Positions 36,401 to 43,754 of a stretch of 64,000 nt of DNA are shown one piece after another. Source of the DNA: Cryomorpha sp963836915 (GTDB lineage: Bacteria > Bacteroidota > Bacteroidia > Flavobacteriales_D > Cryomorphaceae). Position numbers and translations under genes: made by a program. Within the stretch, counting starts at the first letter, position 1; each line of letters begins with the position of its first letter. Location of the stretch: the NCBI GenBank assembly GCA_963836915.1, contig CAWILH010000002.1, positions 1,488,001-1,552,000 on the forward strand, read 5' to 3'. The notes below the pieces were generated by a model. The model was not told the origin of the DNA. It saw only the letters and a list, made by a program, of their open reading frames with translations, and searched no databases.

Positions 36401-39051
36401 CGAACATCAAATAACCCGTTACTTACTTCTATAACTCTACCGATTGCCAAAGTATCGTCTATATCAACGGTTACGTTGAAAAATTTACACGCTGTCCCGG
36501 TACCTATGATGTTAGTTCTTTGTCCAGTAGCGATTAAATTTATGTCGTTTCCAAAGCCCACATCAGTGCCCAAAATAGAGCCAGCCATCGCCACGCTCAT
36601 AGTTTTATCATCACCGAGCATAGTGAGCGTAGCACCGGTACCCCGCACTTCGCCATCAAGAATATTGAAGTCGCCCCGAAGAGTGATATCCCGATCGAGT
36701 CGAAAAGCCACTCCAAGCGCCGTATTATCGATCTCAACAGTGGCGCTATCGCTCAGAATGAGATTACCGGCACCTCGAAGCCGCTGTTCTTCGTTTCCTG
36801 AAAAGCGCATGGCAGCGGGCGGAGAAGGGCTATAACTAAAAGTGCCGCCCGCACAGTTAAAATTATTTTTGATTTCAATATCGATACCGGCAGATATATT
36901 CAATGTTCCTGACTGAAAAATAAGACTATCTACTTTCCATGGGCTGCTGCCAAACGTCAATGTTCGATCGCCTGAAACGAAATCAAAATCAGCATAATTT
37001 CTTCCTGCATATGAGAAAGAGTGGTTTCCCACGTGCTGGTATGTGCTACCGGATTCGAATACCACTTTCGAAGCGGGCTGATCGAATCCAAATGGATTGC
37101 CGCCGGATTCTGAGCGATAGGTGGAGCCCGATTCAAAGATAATTGTATTTACTTGGCCTGTACTGCCGAAAGGATGCGCGCTAGAGAGTGTTTCAGCAAC
37201 TATGGCGGCGCCAGACTTTACTCGAACAGCGGCAGAATCTGCGGCGAATATGGCATGGCTCCGTGAAGGGGATGATATAGATGGCTTTGTGAAATTAACT
37301 TGTCCAAAGAATTCAGCGGTTGCGCCGGTTAATAAGTTTAAGTTGACCCCTTCACCCACTAGCCCAAGTGTATTCTCAGTGCTCAGATTCAAAATAGAGC
37401 CCGCTTCCAAAAAAAGATCCACCCCATTCCCACCTGAAAAGGTCAATACAGAAGGTAGTGCGGGCTCGTCAGTTGGGTCACGCAACGTTAGTGTTGTTCC
37501 ATTTTCTATCCGCATCTGCCCGACTGTTTGATCCAGAAGGTTATCAATGGTAACAGCGGTCCCAGAATTAAAAACCAAGACATCACGGCTTCTGGGGCAA
37601 GTTCGGGCGGGGTTCCAATTGCCGGCATTCTGATAATCCGTGTTCTCAGTCCCTGTCCATGTGTACAGCACATCAAAGGCCGTCTGCGGAATATAAAAAT
37701 TATCGAAGCGGGCGAACTCACTACCATCGGTGACATGATTCCACAGCGCGCCCATAAAAGGTAGGTCGATGGCCGTCAGGGTGCCATCTACTCCGCTGTC
37801 GCTGAGTGGGAATGCTCCGACCGAAGGGTTTGTGAAAGACATAGATTCTTCTCTTGCTTCGAGTGTCCAGGTTTGGGAGCAGGATTCATAAGTTACACGT
37901 ATACTCATTAAGGAAGTTGGGCTAATTGGCTTAACCGCTGAAATTTCTGAAATACTCGAATTAAATAAGCCATTCTGAAAGCTGACGAGTTTTAATGAAT
38001 CTGAAGATCCCGTTTCACCTAAGACTACAGCATACCCGAAAGCATCTGCATCGGTATAATTCGATTTGTTACAACCTAAAATAAAAGCTGACCCATAATT
38101 ATTCATGTTAAAACCAGACGGGTCCATTCTCGACTGCTGCATATTAAACGCCCATTGCATATCGGATGTGGTGGCATTAAAGGCAGGTGAGTAGAATGGG
38201 GTCATATCGTAGGCGATCATTTCTCTACCGGCTGTTGCAGAACTCATTCTCAAACCCGCACCTTCTGCCCGAGCGCCACTTGGCAGAGTTTCATTTTCGA
38301 TCCAATTGCCGCTTCCTAAAGAGGAGGGGATTCCTACGATATCGCTGGCTGGGCGATTAAAATCATCGAACAGGGCAATGGAAGATCGCGTGATTATGAG
38401 GTTGTTGAAATGAATATTATTCAAATCATTGCCATCACTGGTACTAGCGACAAATACTTTAAATCCAGAAAAAGTTTTGTCATCAATTGTAATCTGGTAA
38501 TTATCCGATCCTCTCGTCAGCCTTATTTGTAACGAATTTCCAAGCTGAAATACAGCCAAATGAAAAATGGAAGTCTGAGAATATGTCCATCCTAAATTAT
38601 CTCCTTGTGCTTTATATTGATCATTTTCAACATTGAAGGTAAAGATGGGATCAAAGCCATTCGCAAACAGATCGATTCCCTTGTACCCGTTGCGAAAAGC
38701 AACCGCCAAATCAATTTCAAAAGCATAACCTGCGCCCCAATCAGAAACCAGTCTTTGAGCATTTGCTTGATCGCTTCCAAACGGATTTCCAAACATACTG
38801 AAAGCTTTTCCACCCGTATTTACATCGCCAAAACCTTGTGCTACTGCATCACCAAGGAAAAAACCTGCAGTTCCCCCACCATTAGGATTTATAAACAAAT
38901 CCCAAGGGCCAAAGCCACTACCGAAATTATCATTGTCCGCCCATGACGCGTAGTTTGAAGCATTATCGCCCCCCACGACGACCTGCCCCTTACCATAAAA
39001 AGATAGAAGTATAAAACTTGTGACAACCACCAAAAAATAAACTTTCTTCAT
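33424..39051 (-). CDS. Very large T9SS-secreted protein with beta-rich repeat region
   Basis: 1875 residues from the ATG at 39051, which begins a signal peptide (MKKVYFLVVVTSFILLSF). Residues ~25-470 look like two concanavalin-like segments (DDFNRPASDIVG, LDDFN-type starts, WAFNMQQSRMDPSGFN). Residues ~480-1600 are many short, irregular beta-strand repeats with LxLNGNxLTMxG, GNLNIxxG and VIFNGTxPQTI patterns, as in beta-helix/polymorphic outer-membrane adhesins. The end is a T9SS sorting domain (LPIELVSFAAKAVGQTVHTHW ... ARGIYLLRLGNG). It is probably a cell-surface or released adhesin-like protein. No enzymatic motif is visible. Confidence 0.8.
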   Translation of the reverse strand: MKKVYFLVVVTSFILLSFYGKGQVVVGGDNASNYASWADNDNFGSGFGPWDLFINPNGGGTAGFFLGDAVAQGFGDVNTGGKAFSMFGNPFGSDQANAQRLVSDWGAGYAFEIDLAVAFRNGYKGIDLFANGFDPIFTFNVENDQYKAQGDNLGWTYSQTSIFHLAVFQLGNSLQIRLTRGSDNYQITIDDKTFSGFKVFVASTSDGNDLNNIHFNNLIITRSSIALFDDFNRPASDIVGIPSSLGSGNWIENETLPSGARAEGAGLRMSSATAGREMIAYDMTPFYSPAFNATTSDMQWAFNMQQSRMDPSGFNMNNYGSAFILGCNKSNYTDADAFGYAVVLGETGSSDSLKLVSFQNGLFNSSISEISAVKPISPTSLMSIRVTYESCSQTWTLEAREESMSFTNPSVGAFPLSDSGVDGTLTAIDLPFMGALWNHVTDGSEFARFDNFYIPQTAFDVLYTWTGTENTDYQNAGNWNPARTCPRSRDVLVFNSGTAVTIDNLLDQTVGQMRIENGTTLTLRDPTDEPALPSVLTFSGGNGVDLFLEAGSILNLSTENTLGLVGEGVNLNLLTGATAEFFGQVNFTKPSISSPSRSHAIFAADSAAVRVKSGAAIVAETLSSAHPFGSTGQVNTIIFESGSTYRSESGGNPFGFDQPASKVVFESGSTYQHVGNHSFSYAGRNYADFDFVSGDRTLTFGSSPWKVDSLIFQSGTLNISAGIDIEIKNNFNCAGGTFSYSPSPPAAMRFSGNEEQRLRGAGNLILSDSATVEIDNTALGVAFRLDRDITLRGDFNILDGEVRGTGATLTMLGDDKTMSVAMAGSILGTDVGFGNDINLIATGQRTNIIGTGTACKFFNVTVDIDDTLAIGRVIEVSNGLFDVRSSAKLIINNMGAVLTTSPTYNASSQLIYNTSNSYGRGLEWTSNEAIGNPGYPGNVIIQNNTILNTDNTTAELGIQNDLIIGTTAGGIGTLDMNSDTQPLQVGGDLLLAEGTTIARLTLSDQLGGDLKIKGDFIKVADDAIGIFEQLDREVVMNGAAAQNIIGFDTLDFLGIENTAGGVQINGGLLIDNRLRLGTGMLDLNGNVLTMEGGSELMRESSTASITAAPTVVTPAQYDLRYTGVLTTGLEWADTDAAIRDLLIEADIALVADRTFNRNIILDGADLDLNGYVLLARGLAPSPAFSGALIIRQPGNRTIDGALGSRFDIIGLGGTDAADFTKQVVNDGADSLIFDSDVEVRIGNGGADFGAGNPTLIKGVLAVRAGGYIIDNSCFYGANSILRFANGFDYQVDAGDKTWGNGAIESGLPGIPYNVEVLENATDLTLNSPRSLRNDLNIADGTFSLTGSSGAFNIGGNWTRSGTTSAFNHNDQEVIFNGTVPQTIATDNGETFYRLSFENMGAKTLNEDITILENLNILGSGALDGNTETITLLGNWNNMVGTAAFTESNSKVIFAGNGTQRMDAQGEETFYDLEMQNSDSGLVLMDPVLISGDLSFVDGVIHIAEGSLTMVNGSTTDGGNNEGYVNGPMRKEGFIDSLEFKFPVGDYRNISDSIIHVYQPVALIPNATDATAIFSARYFHENYIPGTTNPSNPPPVDGSIQSASTCNYWIVNRNLGSVDARVKLFYNDSSCISVGDASSLTVVKWTGTGPTDVDGSWENKFQTGFAPTMAPYNEGFVISGVVDSFSPFTFGNVSSNLNVLPIELVSFAAKAVGQTVHTHWVTSTEIDNDFFTVERSIDAQVFEEVGRLAGAGNSMSELTYDFVDDAPYTGISYYRLRQTDFDGTTTHSDIRAVEIYGDGDFQLINAYRGYEGLEVVYRSKAAVLTAEVFDVRGKLLLSQQLRNDGGRAQLQLELARGIYLLRLGNGNEMQVIRFLY

Positions 39052-39516
39052 AAGCACTATTAAAAATACAGGGTTAAAGAGCAAATGGGCGGCGATTTAA
39101 GTGTAAATCAAACACTCTCAAAAAATGGCCAAGCCGGTTCTACTGAAATCAAAGCAACCGAAGCCGCTTGTTAACAATAACTTAACCTAAATTTCACGCT
39201 TTAAATTTGCCTGCTAAAGATATATATAATACCGCTGATTACCTATTGATTAGAAGGATTTTTGGTTTTGAGAGATCGACCAGGATTGACAATGGATAAT
39301 TAATAAAATCCTTGGACACACCCACCAAATCCATCCACTTCAAAAATCGTCAATTATACTTAACCTCCCTGCATTGTCAACCGTAAATTATATCTACAGC
39401 ACTATTTGCCAAATCCATCCACGTCAAAAATTGTCCATTGAACCACCGCACTGTCAATTGCTGAACGGTTGCAAATTAATATGAGTGCCTTACCTTAGCC
39501 CCCAAAGCATTGCTCG
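39052..39516. other. Intergenic region with short dispersed repeats
   Basis: No gene. CCAAATCCATCCAC followed by GTCAAAAATTGTC- or TTCAAAAATCGTC-like text occurs twice (around 39322-39352 and 39408-39436). The function is unknown. Confidence 0.4.
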
Positions 39517-40293
39517 ATGGAGAACATTAAATTCAGTATTGAAAAACACGTCGCCCGGATCCGTTTCTGCCGCCCCGATTCTTATAATAGCTTCAATAAA
39601 GCGATGTCCCATGAATTGCACGAAGCCCTCGACCGCTGCCAAGCAGATGCCGAGGTGCGCTGTGTGGTGTTGCAAGGGGAAGGAAAGGCATTTTGTGCAG
39701 GGCAGGACCTTAAGGAAGTCACCGATCCGAATGGACCGCCGCTCACGAGCATCGTGCGGGATCATTATAACCCGATCATTGAAAAAATACGAAATCTGAA
39801 CAAACCGGTAATCGCCGCCGTGAACGGTGTCGCAGCCGGCGCTGGAGCCAATATAGCGCTGGCCTGCGACGTGGTGATAGCCACTGAATCGGCCAGCTTC
39901 ATACAGGCTTTTAGCAAGATCGGCCTTATCCCCGATAGTGGCGGCACCTTCTTTCTACCGCGGCTGATCGGCTTTCAACGGGCATCGGCATTGATCATGC
40001 TTGGCGACAAAGTGAGCGCCCGCGATGCGGAAGCCATGGGAATGATCTACCGCGCCGTGGCCGATGCTTCATTTGCGGAAGCAGTGGCCCAAACGGCAAG
40101 TAAATTGGCAGCAATGCCTACCAAGGGATTGGCATATACCAAAAAAGCACTCAACAAATCGCTCTTCAACGACCTTACTGCACAGCTCACGCTGGAAGAG
40201 CAATTGCAGACCAAGGCAGGCAGAACGAATGATTACGCCGAAGGGGTCGAGGCTTTTTTGCATAAGCGGGCACCACATTTTAAAGGAAATTAG
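39517..40293 (+). CDS. paaG: Enoyl-CoA hydratase/isomerase, PaaG-like
   Basis: A 258-residue crotonase-fold protein. The oxyanion-hole/acyl-CoA region is FCAGQDLKEV and the second signature is GVAAGAGANIALACDVVIA ... FSKIGLIPDSGGTFFLPRLIG. The acidic residue in IPDSGG and the overall length fit PaaG, the 1,2-epoxyphenylacetyl-CoA isomerase that makes oxepin-CoA. First gene of a tight paaG-paaH-paaI-paaJ run on the same strand; PaaH begins directly after its stop. A generic enoyl-CoA hydratase cannot be fully excluded on sequence alone, but the neighbours favour PaaG. Confidence 0.85.
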   Translation: MENIKFSIEKHVARIRFCRPDSYNSFNKAMSHELHEALDRCQADAEVRCVVLQGEGKAFCAGQDLKEVTDPNGPPLTSIVRDHYNPIIEKIRNLNKPVIAAVNGVAAGAGANIALACDVVIATESASFIQAFSKIGLIPDSGGTFFLPRLIGFQRASALIMLGDKVSARDAEAMGMIYRAVADASFAEAVAQTASKLAAMPTKGLAYTKKALNKSLFNDLTAQLTLEEQLQTKAGRTNDYAEGVEAFLHKRAPHFKGN

Positions 40294-41487
40294 ATGAGCA
40301 ATACAATCAAAAATGAAATAATAGCCGTGGTGGGAAGTGGCGCCATGGGCACGGGCATTGCGCAGGTGGCGGCCACGGCAGGCCATCGCGTACTGGTATT
40401 TGACAATAGTTCAGAATCGCTGGAAAAATCATCGGCATCGCTGCGAAAAATAATGAACCGGCTGGTAGAAAAAGAGCGCATCACGGAAGCTGAAGGCGAT
40501 GCCATCTTTGACCGTGTGCAGTATTGCCACTCGATAGAAGCATTGGCGGAAGCCGACCTGCTCATAGAAGCCATCATCGAAGACCTTGATGTAAAGCGCA
40601 GTCTATTCGGCCACTTGGAGATCATCGTAGACGATGCCTGCATACTGGCCACCAACACATCTTCGCTCAGCATAGCGAGCATCTGCGCGGCCTGCACGAA
40701 ACCTGGAAGAGTGATCGGAATCCACTTTTTCAACCCCGCCCCGCTCATGCCGCTGGTAGAGCTCATACCCGGTGTGCAAACAGGCGCGGTGACGCTGGCC
40801 ACGACCAAAAAACTGATCGACTCCTGGGGGAAGACCACCGTCTCGGCCAAGGATACCCCAGGGTTTATCGTAAACCGCGTGGCGCGCCCCTTCTACGGCG
40901 AGGCACTCCGTATGCTCGAAGAAGGCATAGCCGATGTGCCTACCATAGACTGGGCGGTGAAGGAGCTGGGCGGATTCAGAATGGGGCCGTTTGAACTCAT
41001 GGATTATATCGGAAATGACATCAATTACGCCGTCACCGAATCGGTATTCAAGGAGTTTTTTTACGATCCCCGATACCGTCCTTCCTTCACCCAAAAGCGG
41101 ATGGTGGAAGCCGGCTGGCTGGGGCGGAAAACCGATCTTGGCTATTACGACTATCGCGAAGGAGCTGTAAACAAACAGCCAAACAAGGACGAAGCATTGG
41201 GCAACCAAATACTACACCGCATGCTGCTCATGCTCATAAACGAAGCCGCAGATGCGCTCTACCTGAACATTGCCACCCGCGATGGCATAGACCTGGCCAT
41301 GACCAAGGGCGTCAATTACCCAAAAGGGCTCTTAAAATGGGCTGACGAGCTGGGAATAGAAACCGTGCTGGAAGGATTGGAAAAACTTCAAGACCTTTAC
41401 GGCGAAGACCGCTACCGCCCGAGTGTGATCTTAAAGAAAATGGCGAAAGAAAGAAATCGATTTTACCCCGAACCAATATTGAATTAA
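40294..41487 (+). CDS. paaH: 3-hydroxyacyl-CoA dehydrogenase, PaaH-like
   Basis: A 397-residue protein. The N-terminal Rossmann fold has the NAD-binding VVGSGAMGTGIAQVAA; the catalytic His lies in GIHFFNPAPLMPLVE. Two C-terminal 3HCDH domains follow, with FIVNRVARPFYGEALRML and a later FELMDYIG. In the phenylacetate pathway PaaH oxidises 3-hydroxyadipyl-CoA to 3-oxoadipyl-CoA. Adjacent to paaG, 0 bp apart, and 1 bp before the paaI start region. Confidence 0.92.
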   Translation: MSNTIKNEIIAVVGSGAMGTGIAQVAATAGHRVLVFDNSSESLEKSSASLRKIMNRLVEKERITEAEGDAIFDRVQYCHSIEALAEADLLIEAIIEDLDVKRSLFGHLEIIVDDACILATNTSSLSIASICAACTKPGRVIGIHFFNPAPLMPLVELIPGVQTGAVTLATTKKLIDSWGKTTVSAKDTPGFIVNRVARPFYGEALRMLEEGIADVPTIDWAVKELGGFRMGPFELMDYIGNDINYAVTESVFKEFFYDPRYRPSFTQKRMVEAGWLGRKTDLGYYDYREGAVNKQPNKDEALGNQILHRMLLMLINEAADALYLNIATRDGIDLAMTKGVNYPKGLLKWADELGIETVLEGLEKLQDLYGEDRYRPSVILKKMAKERNRFYPEPILN

Positions 41488-41488
41488 A

Positions 41489-41926
41489 ATGGCAGAAAAA
41501 GATAAAATGTCCGGCTGGGCAATCGTTGAGAAAATGATGAAAAAAGACGCTTTCAGCAAGTGGCTCCAACTCGAAGTGGTGGCTATAGAAGAAGGCTATG
41601 CAAAAATCAAGACCACCGTAAGGGAAGACCAGCTCAATGGCTTCAGCATAGGCCACGGCGGCGTGTGCTTCGGCTTGGCAGATAGCGCCATGGCCTTTGC
41701 GGCAAATAGTCGCGGCCGCATAGCGCTCACCACCAACACCTATATGTCGCACCTTAAATCGGTAAAGCAGGAAGATGTGCTCACCGCCACCACCACCGAG
41801 CTCAACCTAGGCGAGCGGATCGCGCAATATCAAATAAAAATCCACAATCAAGAAGAAGTCCTGGTGGCATCTTTTACCGGCAGCGTGGTGCGCACCGACA
41901 AGGTATGGGAGGCCGAGGCGGAATGA
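41489..41926 (+). CDS. paaI: Hotdog thioesterase PaaI
   Basis: A 145-residue hotdog-fold protein. The conserved GHGGVCFGLADSAMAFAANS carries the catalytic region (Asp in LADSAM), and NLGERIAQYQIKI follows. PaaI releases CoA from stalled phenylacetate intermediates. Its stop overlaps the next gene start in an ATGA (41923-41926), showing translational coupling in the paa operon. Confidence 0.92.
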   Translation: MAEKDKMSGWAIVEKMMKKDAFSKWLQLEVVAIEEGYAKIKTTVREDQLNGFSIGHGGVCFGLADSAMAFAANSRGRIALTTNTYMSHLKSVKQEDVLTATTTELNLGERIAQYQIKIHNQEEVLVASFTGSVVRTDKVWEAEAE

Positions 41927-43123
41927 AGCAGGCCTATATCGTAGACGGCATACGCACGCCTATTGGCAATTTTAGGGGAACCCTAGGTGCAGTGCGCCCC
42001 GATGATATGGCCGCCACAGTGCTAAGGGAACTCTTGGAGCGCAATAAGGATTTAGACCCGGCAGCCATAGATGATGTGATCATGGGCTGCGCCAATCAGG
42101 CGGGAGAAGATAACCGCAATGTGGCGCGCATGGCGCTCTTGCTGGCAGGTCTCCCCTACTCCGTGCCCGGCGAAACGGTAAACCGGCTTTGTGCCTCGGG
42201 CATGTCGGCAGCTGTGCATGCCATGCGTGCCATCCGCGCCGGCGAGGGCGATCTTTTCATCGCTGCGGGCGTCGAAAACATGACGCGCGCACCTTGGGTG
42301 ATGAGCAAGTCGGCCGCGCCTTTCGGCAATGATGCCAAACTATTCGACTCCAGTTTTGGATGGCGCTTTATCAACCCGCAGATGGAATCGCTCTACGGCA
42401 CCGATGCGATGGGCAATACCGCCGAAAATCTGGTAACGCAGCACGGCATATCGCGTGAAGATCAAGATGCTTTTGCAGCGCTTTCGCAAAAAAAGGCAGC
42501 CGCGGCACAGGCCAATGGAAGGTTGGCCAAGGAGATCGTAACGGTAGAAATACCACAACGCAAGAAAGACCCCATCCTTTTCAGCAGCGATGAATTCATA
42601 CGCCCCGATACCACGGCCGAAATACTGGCCAAGCTGCGCCCGGCCTTCAAAAAAGACGGTTCGGTGACGGCAGGAAATTCCAGCGGACTCAATGATGGTG
42701 CTGCAGCGATGTTGATCGCTTCTGATGATGCCCTCAAAGACCATAATCTCAAGCCGCTGGCGCGAATAGTGAGCAGCGCGGTGGTGGGCGTAGAGCCCCG
42801 CATAATGGGCATATGCCGTGGGAGCCAGTAAGCTGGCCCTTGAGCGTGCCGGGCTGACCCTTGACGATATGGATATAATCGAACTCAATGAAGCCTTCGC
42901 AGCGCAGAGCCTAGCGGTAACCCGCAGCCTAGGACTTGCTGATGACGACGCTCGAATAAACCCCAATGGCGGTGCCATAGCCCTCGGCCACCCGCTTGGG
43001 ATGACGGGAGCGCGCATTACCTACTCGGCAGCACTCGAGCTAAGCCTTACCGGCAAAAAGTACGCGCTGGTGACGATGTGTGTGGGCGTGGGACAGGGGT
43101 ATGCGGTGGTTTTGGAGGGGTGA
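41923..43123 (+). pseudogene. paaJ: 3-oxoadipyl-CoA thiolase (PaaJ/PcaF-like), one frameshift
   Basis: From the ATG at 41923 (ATGA overlap with paaI) the frame gives KQAYIVDGIRTPIGNFRG, the active-site Cys in VNRLCASGM, and SVTAGNSSGLNDGAAAML. It then runs off into a stop at 42831 just after VGVEPRIMGI. The expected continuation (VGASKLALERAGL, NEAFAAQSL, the His motif ALGHPLGMTGAR and the second Cys in VTMCVGVGQG) is present in the +1 frame from about 42818 to 43123. A small indel near 42811-42817 (net -2 or +1 bases) separates them. All catalytic residues survive. The enzyme makes succinyl-CoA and acetyl-CoA, the last step of the pathway. Probably an assembly error or a recent mutation. Confidence 0.88.
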
Positions 43124-43475
43124 GTGATGAGTTGTGGGTTTGAGTTATATCCATTTGGTCTCTAACAAACATATCTATTTGAAGAAAGTATAGTTCTATC
43201 GTAGGAAAGTTGTATAGCAGTTTCTACTGAATGTCTGCGGGCTTCAATCCTTTTCTCAAAAAATATTCCTTCCGACACGAACAGAATTTTCTCAAAAACT
43301 TGCACACCGTAAATAGGTTACGTTGTGGGCGTTTACTTTTGATGAAGTAACACGATAAATAGAACATATAAGTTTTCCACAATTCGTAAAACTGCGTGAT
43401 TTAAATTTAAATTGCAACATAAACGGGATAACCACTAAACCAACCAAAGCATGCATTGCTCATCGAACTGCCAAC
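43124..43475. other. Non-coding gap between paaJ and the CRISPR-Cas locus
   Basis: A+T-rich sequence; I see no gene or clear signal before the terminator at 43476. Confidence 0.4.
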
Positions 43476-43509
43476 AAAAAAGGCTTCTACAGGAAGTAAA
43501 AGCCCTTTT
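43476..43509 (-). terminator. Strong terminator of the small minus-strand RNA unit upstream of cas8b
   Basis: On the minus strand AAAAGGGCTTTTAC, a 5-nt loop and GTAGAAGCCTTTTTT form a 14-bp stem (two G-T pairs) ending in a T run. It closes the unit containing the tRNA-like and CRISPR-repeat-like sequences. Confidence 0.8.
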
Positions 43510-43523
43510 GCCAAACAGATCGA

Positions 43524-43595
43524 CTACCCAGGATGGATTCGAACCATCAATCTCCCCGTTTGATCGGGGTGCCTTATCCAGTCGACTACCGGACC
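43524..43595 (-). tRNA. tRNA-like sequence, possibly degenerate
   Basis: A perfect T-arm (GATGG TTCGAAT CCATC) is present, as is a D-arm-like GTCGACTGGATAAGGC and a 5-bp anticodon stem CCCCG/CGGGG. The anticodon loop is only 6 nt (ATCAAA), and the acceptor stem (GGTCCGG with CTGGGTA) has three G-U pairs and one mismatch. So this is either a decayed tRNA, a tRNA with an assembly indel in the anticodon loop, or a tRNA mimic. No amino acid is assigned. It lies between the mini-CRISPR and the terminator on the same strand. Confidence 0.4.
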
Positions 43596-43600
43596 ATCAC

Positions 43601-43671
43601 GATTTGAATCCTTGTTTTAGTGGAATTTCAACCGCCATCGGCTACATAGTTTCAATCCGTGTTGCACAAAG
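43601..43671 (-). ncRNA. Mini-CRISPR: crRNA-like RNA with degenerate repeats, probable cas regulator (CreR-like)
   Basis: On the minus strand, CAACACGGATTGAAAC (43664-43649) matches the 3' 16 nt of the array repeat at 15 positions and keeps the full 8-nt crRNA handle ATTGAAAC. A spacer-like segment follows from 43648, then a second degenerate repeat, AACAAGGATTCAAAT (43616-43602; 13/15 matches). The first 16 nt of the spacer-like segment (TATGTAGCCGATGGCG) equal, with one mismatch, a site at 43721-43706 in the cas8b promoter region, including a perfect 11-nt seed. Cas6-type processing would give a crRNA that can guide Cascade to the cas promoter. Known precedent: crRNA-like cas-regulating RNAs and CreA antitoxins of type I systems. 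Expression is not shown here. Confidence 0.65.
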
Positions 43672-43677
43672 AATGGA

Positions 43678-43685
43678 CAAAAGTA
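43678..43685 (-). promoter_or_regulatory. Probable promoter of the mini-CRISPR RNA
   Basis: The minus strand reads TACTTTTG, an exact TAnnTTTG -7 box, with TTTG 16 nt upstream (shorter than the usual spacing). Transcription would begin near 43672, just before the first degenerate repeat. Confidence 0.5.
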
Positions 43686-43705
43686 ATCAAAATTGAATAG
43701 ACAAA

Positions 43706-43737
43706 CGCCTTCGGCTACATATAAAATCGTATGTTTG
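43706..43737 (+). promoter_or_regulatory. cas8b operon promoter with embedded pseudo-protospacer
   Basis: TATGTTTG at 43730-43737 is an exact TAnnTTTG box placed 18 bp before the cas8b ATG. The site matching the mini-CRISPR guide (43706-43721) covers the -33 region just upstream. On the guide-identical strand it is preceded by TTA (43724-43722), a candidate PAM, whereas the mini-CRISPR itself is preceded by the repeat end AAC. Cascade binding here would block RNA polymerase. Confidence 0.6.
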
Positions 43738-43754
43738 CATAACAATACTTTAAA

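Noticed and set aside
33694..38946. Several plus-strand frames of 60-150 residues
   Set aside because: All lie antisense to the large T9SS cargo gene, are Pro/Ser-rich, and have no signals or motifs.
42156..43017. Long minus-strand frames over the paa operon
   Set aside because: Shadows of high-G+C genes on the other strand; no motif support.
43124..43475. A CreT-like toxin gene accompanying the mini-CRISPR
   Set aside because: I looked for a short ORF or toxic RNA with its own promoter targeted by the guide, but saw none; the only guide match I found is in the cas8b promoter.
43524..43595. Normal tRNA-Leu or other tRNA call
   Set aside because: The anticodon loop is 6 nt, the acceptor stem is weak and the variable region is short for Leu; kept only as tRNA-like.
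43451..43696. 81-residue plus-strand frame upstream of cas8b
   Set aside because: Runs antisense through the terminator, tRNA-like and mini-CRISPR unit; composition is not protein-like.
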